DNA of 64,000 bases from Pseudomonas chlororaphis (lineage in GTDB: Bacteria; Pseudomonadota; Gammaproteobacteria; Pseudomonadales; Pseudomonadaceae): contig NZ_MOAL01000004.1 in assembly GCF_003731765.1 (NCBI RefSeq), forward strand, positions 930,001 to 994,000, in the 5' to 3' direction. Positions 25,520-33,400 of this stretch are shown one piece after another (within the stretch, counting starts at the first letter, position 1; the number at the start of each line of letters is the position of its first letter). A program made the translations under genes and the position numbers. The notes under the pieces are model-generated. The model made no database searches, had not been told where the DNA came from, and saw nothing but the letters and a program-made list of their open reading frames with translations.

Positions 25520-26137
25520 CTATTCCCGGGGCAGCGATTCCAGGCAGTTGATCCATTCGGCAGAGGCTTGGTAGTGGGCGTAATAGGCGCGCTTCTCGGC
25601 GGGGTTCAGCCCGGCAAAGAACGGCGAGAAGTAGCGCTCGTTGTAGTGCCCCTGGGCGCCTTGCATGGCGCCGCCCCACCATCGCGGGTCGTAGCCGTCG
25701 AAGGCGACCCAGGGCGGCGGCACGGCGAACCGCTGATGCTCGATGGCCTGGAGCAGGTCCTGGCTGTTGCTCACCCACTGCAGTTGAACCGCGTTGAAGG
25801 CCGGGGAGCTGAAGGCAATCAGCTGTTGGGTGTTGCACGGGGTGTGGTACTGCCTGACGGGGCGGTCGTTGAATACCCGCTCATGGGCCAGGGTGAAGCC
25901 CGACTCGATCAGGGCACTGCAGCTGTCCGCCGCCCGTTGATCGATCAGCATCGAGCAGTAATAGGCCGGTACGCCGATGCCTGCCAATGACACGGCCCTC
26001 GCCGGCAGGGGCCGGGCGGGCGCCTCCTGGGGCAGCGGCTGGGTAAACAGCGCCTGCAGTTGCGCAGGGCTGTAGCCCAGCACTTGCTCCCTGGGCACTT
26101 GCCCGAACAGGCTACCGATACGGCTGAGAAAGCCCAT
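25520..26137 (-). CDS. Hypothetical protein
   Basis: This is a 205-residue soluble protein rich in aromatic residues toward the C-terminus (PPWVAFDGYDPRWWGG, then HYNERYFSPFFAGLNPAEK). No signal peptide or recognised domain is visible. AAGGAT upstream of the ATG at 26137 supports the start against the much longer open frame to 27073. It converges on the permease gene with only 15 bases between stops. Function unknown. Confidence 0.75.
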   Translation of the reverse strand: MGFLSRIGSLFGQVPREQVLGYSPAQLQALFTQPLPQEAPARPLPARAVSLAGIGVPAYYCSMLIDQRAADSCSALIESGFTLAHERVFNDRPVRQYHTPCNTQQLIAFSSPAFNAVQLQWVSNSQDLLQAIEHQRFAVPPPWVAFDGYDPRWWGGAMQGAQGHYNERYFSPFFAGLNPAEKRAYYAHYQASAEWINCLESLPRE

Positions 26138-26305
26138 GCTTATCCTTGTTTCACCACCGTCGAAGGCGTCCATTATGGACTGACAGGCTGACGCTGACAC
26201 GGGGCGCTTTTCGGAGTTTTTTGCCGCTTTCACAGCCTTCATATAGTCGTGCACCGGCCAACCCTGATTAAATGCCAGTGCCTCCCCACTCGATACCCGC
26301 CTAGC

Positions 26306-27535
26306 ATGAACAGCCTCAAGGACGAACGTTCTCTCTCTATCCCTGTTGCTCCTGGACCTTGCGCCAGTGACGTATCGATCCGTCGCCGCTCGCTGTTCGC
26401 CGGTTGCAGTGCCCACGCCATTCACGACGGCCTGACCGACCTGATCTATGTGTTGCTGCCCATCTGGCAAGCTCAGTTCGGCCTGACGTTTGCCCAGGTC
26501 GGGCTGTTGCGCGGCGCCTATTCCGGGATGATGGCCGGTTTCCAGTTGTTGGCCAGCCGCGCTGCCAAGCGCTGGGGCCGGGAGCGTTTGCTGGTGGGCG
26601 GTACGCTGCTGGCGGGCGTGGCGTATCTGTTGGCGGGGCAGGCCGGTGGCTTGACGGTGTTGCTGCTGGCGCTGTTGCTGGGGGGCTTGGGTGCCAGCAC
26701 CCAGCACCCGCTGGCGTCGTCGCTGATCACCGATACCCACGAGGCAGGCGGCGGGGTCAAGCAGGCGTTGTCGCAGTACAACTTTGCCGGGGACATCGGC
26801 AAGACCCTGATCCCCGGTCTGGTGGGGCTGTTGCTGACGGTGCTCAGTTGGCGCGCCAGCGTCACCCTGATGGGCCTGCTCGGGGTGCTGGCCGCCGGGC
26901 TCTTGTGGTGGCTGATTCCGTCCCGGGCGGCCGCGTCGTCCATGGTCGGCAAACCCGCCAAGGTCATCACCGGCAGCGGCTCGGTCAGTGGCCTGCGTGC
27001 GCTGATTCTCACCGGCACCCTGGACAGCGCAGTGCGCATGGGCTTCCTCACCTTCCTGCCGTTTCTGTTGCAAGCCAAGGGGGCCGGCACCGCCGGTATC
27101 GGCCTGGCCTTGACCCTGCTGTTTGTCGGCGGCGCCTTCGGCAAGCTGTTGTGCGGCTACCTGGGCGCGCGCATCGGCATGATGAAAACCGTGTGGCTGA
27201 CGGAGTTCACCACGGCTGTGCTGATTGTGGCGGCGGTGTATCTGCCCTACCTGGGGCTGATGCTGGTTTTGCCGTTGCTGGGGCTGGCCTTGAACGGCAC
27301 GTCATCGGTGCTTTATGGCGCGGTGCCGGACCTGGCCGGTGCCGGCAAGCGCGAGCAGGCGTTCGCGATTTTCTACACCGGCACCATCGGTGGCGGGGCC
27401 CTGGCGCCGGTGTTGTTTGGCCGCCTGGGGGACAGCACCGGGGTGCCGGTGGCGGTGATGCTGCTGGCCGCCACGTTGTTGCTGACCCTGCCATTGTCCT
27501 GGTGCGTGCAACGCGGGGTGGAGGCCCAGGCCTGA
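26306..27535 (+). CDS. MFS transporter (fosmidomycin-resistance-like)
   Basis: This is a 409-residue major-facilitator protein with about 12 membrane spans. The early segment HAIHDGLTDLIYVLLPIWQAQFGLTFAQVGLLRGAYSGMM and the GGLGASTQHPLASSLITD motif are typical of the Fsr-like exporter subfamily. The substrate is unknown; relatives export drugs or metabolites. ATG 26306 follows CTAGC with no strong ribosome site, but no upstream in-frame start is more plausible. It is not flanked by a regulator. Confidence 0.85.
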   Translation: MNSLKDERSLSIPVAPGPCASDVSIRRRSLFAGCSAHAIHDGLTDLIYVLLPIWQAQFGLTFAQVGLLRGAYSGMMAGFQLLASRAAKRWGRERLLVGGTLLAGVAYLLAGQAGGLTVLLLALLLGGLGASTQHPLASSLITDTHEAGGGVKQALSQYNFAGDIGKTLIPGLVGLLLTVLSWRASVTLMGLLGVLAAGLLWWLIPSRAAASSMVGKPAKVITGSGSVSGLRALILTGTLDSAVRMGFLTFLPFLLQAKGAGTAGIGLALTLLFVGGAFGKLLCGYLGARIGMMKTVWLTEFTTAVLIVAAVYLPYLGLMLVLPLLGLALNGTSSVLYGAVPDLAGAGKREQAFAIFYTGTIGGGALAPVLFGRLGDSTGVPVAVMLLAATLLLTLPLSWCVQRGVEAQA

Positions 27536-27756
27536 ATCTCGGCGGCGCATCTGATCCGTATTTTTCATCGTTATCTGCGTCTGTTATGGGGTCAGTCTGC
27601 GCGGCACAATAAGCCCGCGCTGGCGCCTGCCGGTGCCTGTTAAAACCACGTTCAGACGGCACTCCAGGGTTTTGCTCCGCTCCTTGGGCCGCCACCACAA
27701 GCGCCGCTGATGGCGTGGTCCAGGTTGTTCCGCACACTCGGTCTTTAGGAGGCCTC

Positions 27757-27840
27757 ATGTTCAAGATGGCAATGTTTCTGGGTGGCTTTCTGGTGTTGAC
27801 GATCCTGATCGGCGCCTTGGCCACCATCTCTCCGGTCTAG
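27757..27840 (+). CDS. 27-residue membrane peptide
   Basis: TTAGGAGG at 27745-27752 is a near-perfect ribosome site with ideal spacing to the ATG at 27757; the frame closes with TAG at 27838-27840. The peptide starts MFKMAMFLGG and is a single hydrophobic segment (about residues 5-24) ending with ISPV. Such tiny membrane peptides often modulate a transporter or sensor. It follows the MFS gene by about 220 bp and is followed by a good hairpin. Confidence 0.7.
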   Translation: MFKMAMFLGGFLVLTILIGALATISPV

Positions 27841-27900
27841 TTCAGCCCCTCAGCGGCCTGGTGTCGTGGTCGCTGCAACGTTTGGTTCCGTCGTCCGTAC

Positions 27901-27918
27901 GCCCTGCCTTGGCAGGGC
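27901..27918 (+). terminator. Hairpin after the 27-residue peptide gene
   Basis: GCCCTGC (27901-27907), CTTG loop, and GCAGGGC (27912-27918) form a 7-bp stem 60 bases after the peptide stop. The tail is only weakly T-rich (GTTGCTGT). Confidence 0.5.
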
Positions 27919-27960
27919 GTTGCTGTGCCTGGCGCGAGCGCATTCTTGAGCCGCCGATCA

Positions 27961-27974
27961 GTGATCTGCATCAC
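27961..27974. promoter_or_regulatory. CRP/Vfr-like palindrome
   Basis: GTGATCTGCATCAC matches the CRP-type half-sites GTGA-N6-TCAC with nearly symmetrical arms. A Vfr site is possible because Vfr shares this recognition sequence. The gene it would control is unclear, the nearest rightward start being 28256. Confidence 0.4.
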
Positions 27975-28084
27975 GATCCTGGCACCCCGGATCGCCGGTT
28001 GGACCCCATCGTTTATAGTGCCCCTCCGGCCCCGCCACCGACCCGTGGTCCCCCTCGGCCGAGTGCGCTACGCAGGTGTCGGGC

Positions 28085-28195
28085 GTGACCCTTGAGCAGG
28101 GGCCGGAGCACCTGTTGCGCTTGCAGTTCGATCAGGGCACCAGGGGGCTGACCTGGGATTTACGCCCGGCGTTGCCTTTGGTCATCCACGGCTGA
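28085..28195 (+). CDS. Possible 36-codon peptide
   Basis: From GTG 28085 the frame reads VTLEQGPEHLLRLQFDQG and ends PLVIHG at TGA 28193-28195. Its composition is protein-like and it could be the tail of a decayed gene, since the frame is open further upstream without an obvious start. No ribosome site of note. Reported with low confidence. Confidence 0.25.
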   Translation: MTLEQGPEHLLRLQFDQGTRGLTWDLRPALPLVIHG

Positions 28196-28255
28196 TTCGC
28201 CAGCGAACCCCATTTAATGTGCGCCCACAGGGACGTACGCCAGAAAGGTTATTCC

Positions 28256-28885
28256 ATGCACGACATCGTTATCACCCAGGTCGCGTTCGATGATGCGATG
28301 CTGATCCTCGGTTGGGCCGACGGCTTGGTGCTGCGTCAGCCACTGACGCGCTTCAGTGCGCTGAAAGACGCTGATGCCCAGGCCCGCCAAGACTTTCAGA
28401 TCCAGGCCGGCGGTGCGCAGCTGTGTTGGCCGCACCTGGGAGCCGAGGGGCTGACCATCGACTCCGTGGACTGGATCTGGGAGCACCTGTGCAACGATGC
28501 CATGGGCCGGCTCAAGGACCTGGAATGGCAGCTTGACCGGCTCAGCCTGCGCGATCAGGCCATTGTCGCCCTCTGGCGCCTGGAGGCCGACGGCTACAAC
28601 GGCGGCTTTGTGCAGTTCTTCTGCAACTGGGGCGAGCAGACCTGCCAGTTGGCATTGCAGGCCCTGCACGCCATCGGCGCCGAGAACACCCGGGCCCTGG
28701 TCAGTCGCCAGCGGCAGTTGCTCGATCATTTGGAACACCACCCCGAACTCAAGGAGTTGTGGGACATTGCCCGGCTGTTGACCGAGGAGGAGGACGAGGT
28801 GATCAGCGGGCAATTGGACCCGCAACTCTGGACCGCGATGGAAGAGGTACCAGCCCTGGCTGTGCGGCATTTTTACCCGGGTTGA
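28256..28885 (+). CDS. DUF2442-DMP19 (DUF4375) fusion protein
   Basis: This is a 209-residue soluble protein. Residues about 1-80 resemble DUF2442 (VAFDDAMLILGWADGLVLRQPLTRFSALKDADAQARQDFQI, then LCWPHLGAEGLTIDSVDWI), and residues about 95-205 resemble DMP19/DUF4375 (LSLRDQAIVALWRLEADGYNGGFVQFFCNWGEQTCQLALQALHAIGA). Each domain often occurs alone and both are of unknown function, DMP19 having been described as a DNA-mimic in Neisseria. AGAAAGG upstream supports the ATG at 28256. Neighbours give no further hint. Confidence 0.75.
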   Translation: MHDIVITQVAFDDAMLILGWADGLVLRQPLTRFSALKDADAQARQDFQIQAGGAQLCWPHLGAEGLTIDSVDWIWEHLCNDAMGRLKDLEWQLDRLSLRDQAIVALWRLEADGYNGGFVQFFCNWGEQTCQLALQALHAIGAENTRALVSRQRQLLDHLEHHPELKELWDIARLLTEEEDEVISGQLDPQLWTAMEEVPALAVRHFYPG

Positions 28886-29018
28886 GTGCGCTCGGTGGCG
28901 CCGTGAACATGGCTGCCACTGTCGGGGGACTTAGGCTTATCATCGCTGCGCCCAGGTGCTTCCGGGTCCCTGGCAATGCTGCAAAACCTTTGTTTTCTTC
29001 CACGGATAGGGACCTGCC

Positions 29019-30512
29019 ATGCCTCGTTCAAAGCTCTTTGCCACCCTGACGGTGGCGCTGCTCGGCGCTGCGGTGCTCTGGTACATGTGGGTCATCACCA
29101 GCGCCAAGCTGGAATGGGGCGGCGCCAGCCCCGATCAACGTACCTTGGGTACGGTGCAAGCCACCGAGCAACGGGCGATGGCCCAGTACTGCACCGGCGT
29201 GGTGGTCACCCCCAAGGCGACCTGGCTGGTGGCGCGCCTGGACGAGCGCTCCACTGCAGAGCCGGTGGCGGCCGGGGTGCAGGACCTGGATGCCCTGGTC
29301 CGTGGCCAGCCGACGCCCGAAGAGATTGAAGAAGAGCAGGGCTCCGGGGCCTTTTCCGCGTACTTCGTCCGTGGGGAAAAAGAGCTCACCTCGATCTCTC
29401 GCCTGGACGCCAACGGCCAATTCCAAACCGTGGCGCAACTCAGCGAAGCCGCCTGCCTGGTGGCCAGCCCCGATGGGCAGCAGGTGTTCCTGCTGACCGG
29501 GCTCAAGCGCCCGGCGCCGGCCAAGGGCAGCACCGACAGCCTGGCGCAGACCGTGGTCTTGCGCAGCGACGATCAGGGTCAGAGCTGGAACTGGTTGCGC
29601 CAGGGGCTGTTTCCCGAGGTCGAGCAACAGGCCTGGAGCCTGCAGACCTATTTCCATGGCACCGACGACGTCTGGGCCTGGGGCCGGCCCGAAAGCCTGG
29701 ACGACGTGATCGATCAGGATCAACCGCGGGCGCTGTCCACCGGGGTGTCTTATTCCGCCGACCGCGGCGCTAGCAGCGCACCGATTTTCACGGCCGAGTC
29801 GTTGTTGCTGACCGGTGCCTACGCCCGGGCCAAGCGCCCGGAGATTGTGCAATGGCAGGACGAGGCCGAGGGCCACGGCGAGATCAATACGCAAATCAGC
29901 CAGATGGATGGGCAGCACGCAGTGATCTGGGTGTCCCAGCGTTTCTGGGGGCGTAATCCGGATGGCGTGGGGGACAACCTGGCGTTCAACGTCACCACCC
30001 GTGCGCCCCTGTCGCGCGAGGCCGGTGGCCCGTGGCAGGTCGGCGCTGTGCAACATGAGGACGGGCTGTACATCGGGCAACTGCGGGATAACGGCACCGG
30101 GCGTCTGGTTGGCTTGATCGACCAGGGCAACCAGGGGCGCGATGAGGTGGCCGAACTGGACGCCGAGCAACGCACCTGGAAGGTGCTGGGGGCGCTGCCC
30201 AATGTGTTCGCGCCCCTGTCTTCGGACCGCCCGGTGCGCGTCAGCCAGTTCCAGGTGGGGCGCAACAGCCTGCTGATCAACACCTCCAGCGAACACCATC
30301 CACCGCGTTGGCTCTATTGGGGGGCGGACGCCAGCATCTCCGCCGACGGGGTATTTTATTCCAGGGACTGGGGGCATTCCTGGCAGCAACTGGCCATTGG
30401 CGGCTACTTGGGCATCCTCGGTTTCCAAGGGGCCGAGGACCGAGTGATCTGGGCCAAGGGCAACTGGTACGACAGCCGAGACCTGGGGATCTATACGTAT
30501 GGTTTGAAGTAG
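29019..30512 (+). CDS. Membrane-anchored BNR/propeller-like protein
   Basis: This is a 497-residue protein with one N-terminal membrane segment (about 6-28, LFATLTVALLGAAVLWYMWVI) and a large periplasmic part containing repeated Asp-box-like strands, for example VVLRSDDQGQSWNWL and GVFYSRDWGHSWQQL. The S-x-D-x-G-x-x-W pattern is typical of sialidase-type beta propellers. Enzymatic residues of sialidases are not evident, so a binding or sensing role is likelier. AGGGA precedes ATG 29019. It is monocistronic and ends at a heptamer array. Confidence 0.7.
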   Translation: MPRSKLFATLTVALLGAAVLWYMWVITSAKLEWGGASPDQRTLGTVQATEQRAMAQYCTGVVVTPKATWLVARLDERSTAEPVAAGVQDLDALVRGQPTPEEIEEEQGSGAFSAYFVRGEKELTSISRLDANGQFQTVAQLSEAACLVASPDGQQVFLLTGLKRPAPAKGSTDSLAQTVVLRSDDQGQSWNWLRQGLFPEVEQQAWSLQTYFHGTDDVWAWGRPESLDDVIDQDQPRALSTGVSYSADRGASSAPIFTAESLLLTGAYARAKRPEIVQWQDEAEGHGEINTQISQMDGQHAVIWVSQRFWGRNPDGVGDNLAFNVTTRAPLSREAGGPWQVGAVQHEDGLYIGQLRDNGTGRLVGLIDQGNQGRDEVAELDAEQRTWKVLGALPNVFAPLSSDRPVRVSQFQVGRNSLLINTSSEHHPPRWLYWGADASISADGVFYSRDWGHSWQQLAIGGYLGILGFQGAEDRVIWAKGNWYDSRDLGIYTYGLK

Positions 30513-30524
30513 GGGGGCCGGGGG

Positions 30525-30601
30525 GAGCTTCAAGCTTCAAGCTTCAAGCTCCAAGCTTGAGGCTCGAAGCTTGAGGCTTCAGTTTTGAGGCTTCAAGCTT
30601 C
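30525..30601. repeat. Array of eleven heptamers (consensus AAGCTTC/G)
   Basis: Eleven consecutive 7-base units run from 30525 to 30601. Most match A(A/G)GCTTC or A(A/G)GCTTG; the first begins with G and one is degenerate (AGTTTTG). The last unit overlaps the stop codon of the 2-hydroxyacid dehydrogenase gene. A related array lies at 50203-50272. Confidence 0.85.
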
Positions 30602-31553
30602 AGCCCCAACCCTTCTCGACCCCCGTCAGCACTGGCTGGCCGGCAAAGTGGGCGGCCAGGTTGTCGAGGACCAATTGCAGGGTGGCGCTGACCGCCTCGG
30701 GTGAGCGTCCGGCGATGTGCGGTGTGAGGATCAGGTTGTCCAGTTTCAACCAGGGTTCGGGCACCTCGGGCTCGCCCTCCAGCACATCCAGGGCCGCGCC
30801 GGCGATGCGTCGATGGAGTAAGGCCTGGCCGAGGGCGGCGCTGTCCACCACGCTGCCTCGGGCGATATTGACCAGGTAGCCCTCGGCGCCGAGGGCCTCC
30901 AGCACCGCCGCATTCACCAGGTGCCGGGTGCCTGCGCCGCCCGGCGTGGCGACCACCAAAAAGTCCGCCCAGGCAGCCAGTTCCAGGGGCGTGGCAAAGT
31001 ACCTGAAGGCGCACCCGGGTAGCTCCTGACGGTTGTGATAACCCACTGCCATGTCGAAGCCGCCGGCACCGCGCTGGGCAATTTTCTGGCCGATCTGGCC
31101 CAGTCCGAGGATGCCCAGTTTTTTGCGCGAGAGCATGGGGCGGGGCTGGCGGGATCGCTGCCACAGGCCCTGGCGTACGGCGGCGTCGGCCTGGGGAATG
31201 CCACGGACTATTGCCAGCAGCAGGGCCAGGGCGTGGTCCGCTACCGACGCGTCATTGGTACCGGGGCCGTGGGTCACCACAATGCCCCGGGCTCGGGCCG
31301 CCGTCAGGTCGACTTGTTCATAGCCGGCGCCCTGGGCACAAATGATTGTCAGTTGGGGCAACGCCGCGATTTCGGCGGCCGAGAGGCCGGTGGAGCCATT
31401 GGTCAGCACCGCCTCGACCTGTGGGCCCAGGGTCTTGAAGGCTGCGGCCTTGTCCATGGCAGACAGCGCCACATGAGGGGTGAAGCCGGCGGCCTGCAGG
31501 CGCTCCAGGGCCTGGGGTGTCAACTCGATCAGAACCAGCAGTGCTCGGGGCAT
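30600..31553 (-). CDS. D-isomer-specific 2-hydroxyacid dehydrogenase
   Basis: This is a 317-residue NAD(P)-dependent dehydrogenase with the Rossmann signature LGILGLGQIGQKIAQR and the catalytic triad Arg (NIARGSVVD), Glu (LEGEPEVPEP) and His (LTPHIAG). Family members reduce glyoxylate, hydroxypyruvate or related 2-oxo acids. The start at 31553 is the only in-frame ATG giving a full N-terminal domain. The gene is single; its 3' end sits in the heptamer array. Confidence 0.9.
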   Translation of the reverse strand: MPRALLVLIELTPQALERLQAAGFTPHVALSAMDKAAAFKTLGPQVEAVLTNGSTGLSAAEIAALPQLTIICAQGAGYEQVDLTAARARGIVVTHGPGTNDASVADHALALLLAIVRGIPQADAAVRQGLWQRSRQPRPMLSRKKLGILGLGQIGQKIAQRGAGGFDMAVGYHNRQELPGCAFRYFATPLELAAWADFLVVATPGGAGTRHLVNAAVLEALGAEGYLVNIARGSVVDSAALGQALLHRRIAGAALDVLEGEPEVPEPWLKLDNLILTPHIAGRSPEAVSATLQLVLDNLAAHFAGQPVLTGVEKGWG

Positions 31554-31697
31554 GGCAGGGTGCTCGTGAGGGAGGGCGGAAGGGCGGTGCCGGCAGCGGG
31601 GCGCCGACGACAGCCTTCACACTAGACGATCGGCAGCAAGCCGGGGAAGTTCGGCTTCCGCAGTTTTGCTTGGCAGGTCAGGCCCCAACGTTTAACG

Positions 31698-31721
31698 TGC
31701 CGCTGCCGATTTTGAGCGGCA
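31698..31721. promoter_or_regulatory. Inverted repeat upstream of the DUF5713-like gene
   Basis: TGCCGCT (31698-31704) and AGCGGCA (31715-31721) face each other 30 bases before the ATG at 31751. It may act as an operator or a leader hairpin. Role unknown. Confidence 0.3.
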
Positions 31722-31750
31722 GTATTTCAACTCCAGGGAGCGGCTCAGCC

Positions 31751-32089
31751 ATGACCATCAGCAACGAAAAACTGAAAAACTATCCATTCCTGGCCGAGAT
31801 GACCCAGGACGCGTATTTCCCGCCCCACCTGGTGGCCAAGGGGCAGCAACTGCTCCTGGACATGTGCGCCACCATTGAGGCCGAATCCCCCCAAGGCCTG
31901 ACTGAACTGTACGCAATCACCCAGGCCACCACCGATGACTTCAATGCCTTGGCCGAGGAGTTCGAGGAGAACGGCAGCGAGATCGAAACCGCTGCCCGGG
32001 ATTGCATCGGCACCGACTTCGCGGTCATTGCCAGTGCCTATGGTTTCGACGCCGACATCGAAGAGCTGATCGCCACCCGGGATTGGTAA
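31751..32089 (+). CDS. DUF5713-like hypothetical protein
   Basis: This 112-residue acidic all-helical protein starts MTISNEKLKNYPFLAEMTQDAYFPPHLVAKGQQLL, a pattern I associate with the DUF5713 family. The C-terminal DFNALAEEFEENGSEIETAARDCIGTDFAVIA fits the same family. No motif suggests an enzyme. AGGGAG lies about 11 bases before the ATG. It is single and converges on the thioesterase gene. Confidence 0.7.
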   Translation: MTISNEKLKNYPFLAEMTQDAYFPPHLVAKGQQLLLDMCATIEAESPQGLTELYAITQATTDDFNALAEEFEENGSEIETAARDCIGTDFAVIASAYGFDADIEELIATRDW

Positions 32090-32140
32090 ACCGTCGCACA
32101 GGGGCAGGGCGTTGATGCGCGCCTTGCCTGCGCGGCGTGC

Positions 32141-32635
32141 TCAGTCGTCCCGACCGTGAGCGTTGGCCGCCAGTTGCCGGGTATCGACCCGGACGAAGAC
32201 CGAATCGCCGACCGCCGTCAGCACCTCGCCGGCATACACCTCGCAGATCACCCGGCTTTTGCGCCCGACCTCGCCTTCGACCCGCGCCCGCAAGGTCAGG
32301 GGCACGCCCATGGGCGTCGGCTTGATGAATTTGATCCCCAGGTTGCCGGTCACGCAGTCGATGCGCGGCAGGCTGCCGGGCGCGCGCTGTTCCGCCCGGT
32401 AGTGGTAGGCCATGGCGGTCCAGTTGGAGTGGCAGTCCACCAGCATGGCAATCAGGCCGCCGTACACCAGGTCGGGCCAGCCGCAGTACTGGGCGTCCGG
32501 GAGGTGTTCGGCGACCAGGTGCACGCCGTCTTCGTGCCAGCGGCTCTTGATGTGCAGGCCGTGGGGGTTGTTGCCGCCACAGCCGTAGCAAACGCCTTCC
32601 GGCGCGGTGACGTCTTGCAGGGGAGGGTTGTGCAT
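32141..32635 (-). CDS. PaaI-type hotdog thioesterase
   Basis: This 164-residue protein fits the PaaI/YbgC-like hotdog family: a CYGCGGNNPHGLHI N-terminus, YGGLIAMLVDCHSNWTAMAY with an Asp at the usual catalytic position, and the strand KFIKPTPMGVPLTLRARV. AAGGTGA supports the ATG at 32635. It lies 50 bp after the XRE-cupin regulator on the same strand and is probably co-transcribed with it. It may hydrolyse a CoA intermediate of the divergent aldolase pathway; this link is inference. Confidence 0.8.
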   Translation of the reverse strand: MHNPPLQDVTAPEGVCYGCGGNNPHGLHIKSRWHEDGVHLVAEHLPDAQYCGWPDLVYGGLIAMLVDCHSNWTAMAYHYRAEQRAPGSLPRIDCVTGNLGIKFIKPTPMGVPLTLRARVEGEVGRKSRVICEVYAGEVLTAVGDSVFVRVDTRQLAANAHGRDD

Positions 32636-32685
32636 GCTTTCACCTTGTTGATTTTTATTCTGGGTGCCGGACGGGGTCGTCGCGC

Positions 32686-33228
32686 TTACTCGTCGCTGCT
32701 GTGGACCACCACCAGCAATTGCGCCTGGACCTCGCCCAGGGAGCGCAGCCGATGGGGCTTTTGCGCGTTGAAGTGGAGGGCATCGCCACGGTTGAGGATC
32801 ACTCGCTCGTTCATGAAGTCCACCTCCACCTGGCCCTCGTGGACGAACAGGAACTCTTCGCCGGTGTGCTCCTTGAAGGTCTTGTCGGTGAACTCCCGGG
32901 GCGGGTAGATGATGAAGGGCAACAGGCTGCGCTCGCTGACCTGATGGGCCAGCACCGCATAGCCCGGTGCCTGGTCGTTGGCTGCCAGGGACTGGCGCTC
33001 GTCGCTGCGCACCAGGCTGTAGCTGTCCAGGCCGATGCGGTCTTCGGCGAACAATTCCTCGACCTTGACGTTCAACGCCTTGGCCAGCTTCAGCGCCGCC
33101 GCAATCGAGGGGGTGTTCAGCCCGCGCTCGACTTTCGACAGGTAACTCTTGGTCATGCCGGATTTTTCCGCCAGCGCTTCGAGGGTTACGCCAAGTTTTT
33201 TTCTCAGTAATTTCAAACGGATAGACAT
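32686..33228 (-). CDS. XRE-family regulator with C-terminal cupin
   Basis: This 180-residue protein has a helix-turn-helix (about 5-58, LGVTLEALAEKSGMTKSYLSKVERGLNTPS) and a C-terminal cupin (about 110-175, EEFLFVHEGQVEVDFMNERVILNRGDALHF). It has the same layout as PuuR but is a different protein. It diverges from a class II aldolase/DapA-like operon through a palindrome-rich gap and is the likely regulator of that operon. The ligand is unknown but is probably a small carboxylic acid or amino acid. Confidence 0.9.
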   Translation of the reverse strand: MSIRLKLLRKKLGVTLEALAEKSGMTKSYLSKVERGLNTPSIAAALKLAKALNVKVEELFAEDRIGLDSYSLVRSDERQSLAANDQAPGYAVLAHQVSERSLLPFIIYPPREFTDKTFKEHTGEEFLFVHEGQVEVDFMNERVILNRGDALHFNAQKPHRLRSLGEVQAQLLVVVHSSDE

Positions 33229-33273
33229 GTAGAGCGATTAATCCATCAAGGAAGCAACGATTGATCCTTGCTA

Positions 33274-33309
33274 ATGACACTTTGTGTCATATAGCATCTT
33301 TAGTGTCAT
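33274..33309. promoter_or_regulatory. Palindromic operator between XRE regulator and aldolase genes
   Basis: ATGACAC (33274-33280), TTT, GTGTCAT (33284-33290) is a perfect 7-base inverted repeat, followed by a third half-site GTGTCAT at 33303-33309. It lies between the divergent XRE-cupin gene and the aldolase gene. Confidence 0.7.
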
Positions 33310-33400
33310 TTGCTTTCCCCTGACTGCCTGGCAAGCGGCAATCTTGCCGGCAGCGGGTGGGTAAATCCGACGTCTATTGCAACGACTCAAGGACACCGAC

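Larger units (their letters stand above)
27841..28255. other. Gene-poor interval after the 27-residue peptide
   Basis: This 415-bp region holds a terminator-like hairpin (27901-27918), a CRP/Vfr-like palindrome (27961-27974), an AT-rich TTTATAGT around 28012 that could be a -10, and a weak 36-codon frame (28085-28195). I see no convincing full gene. Confidence 0.5.
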
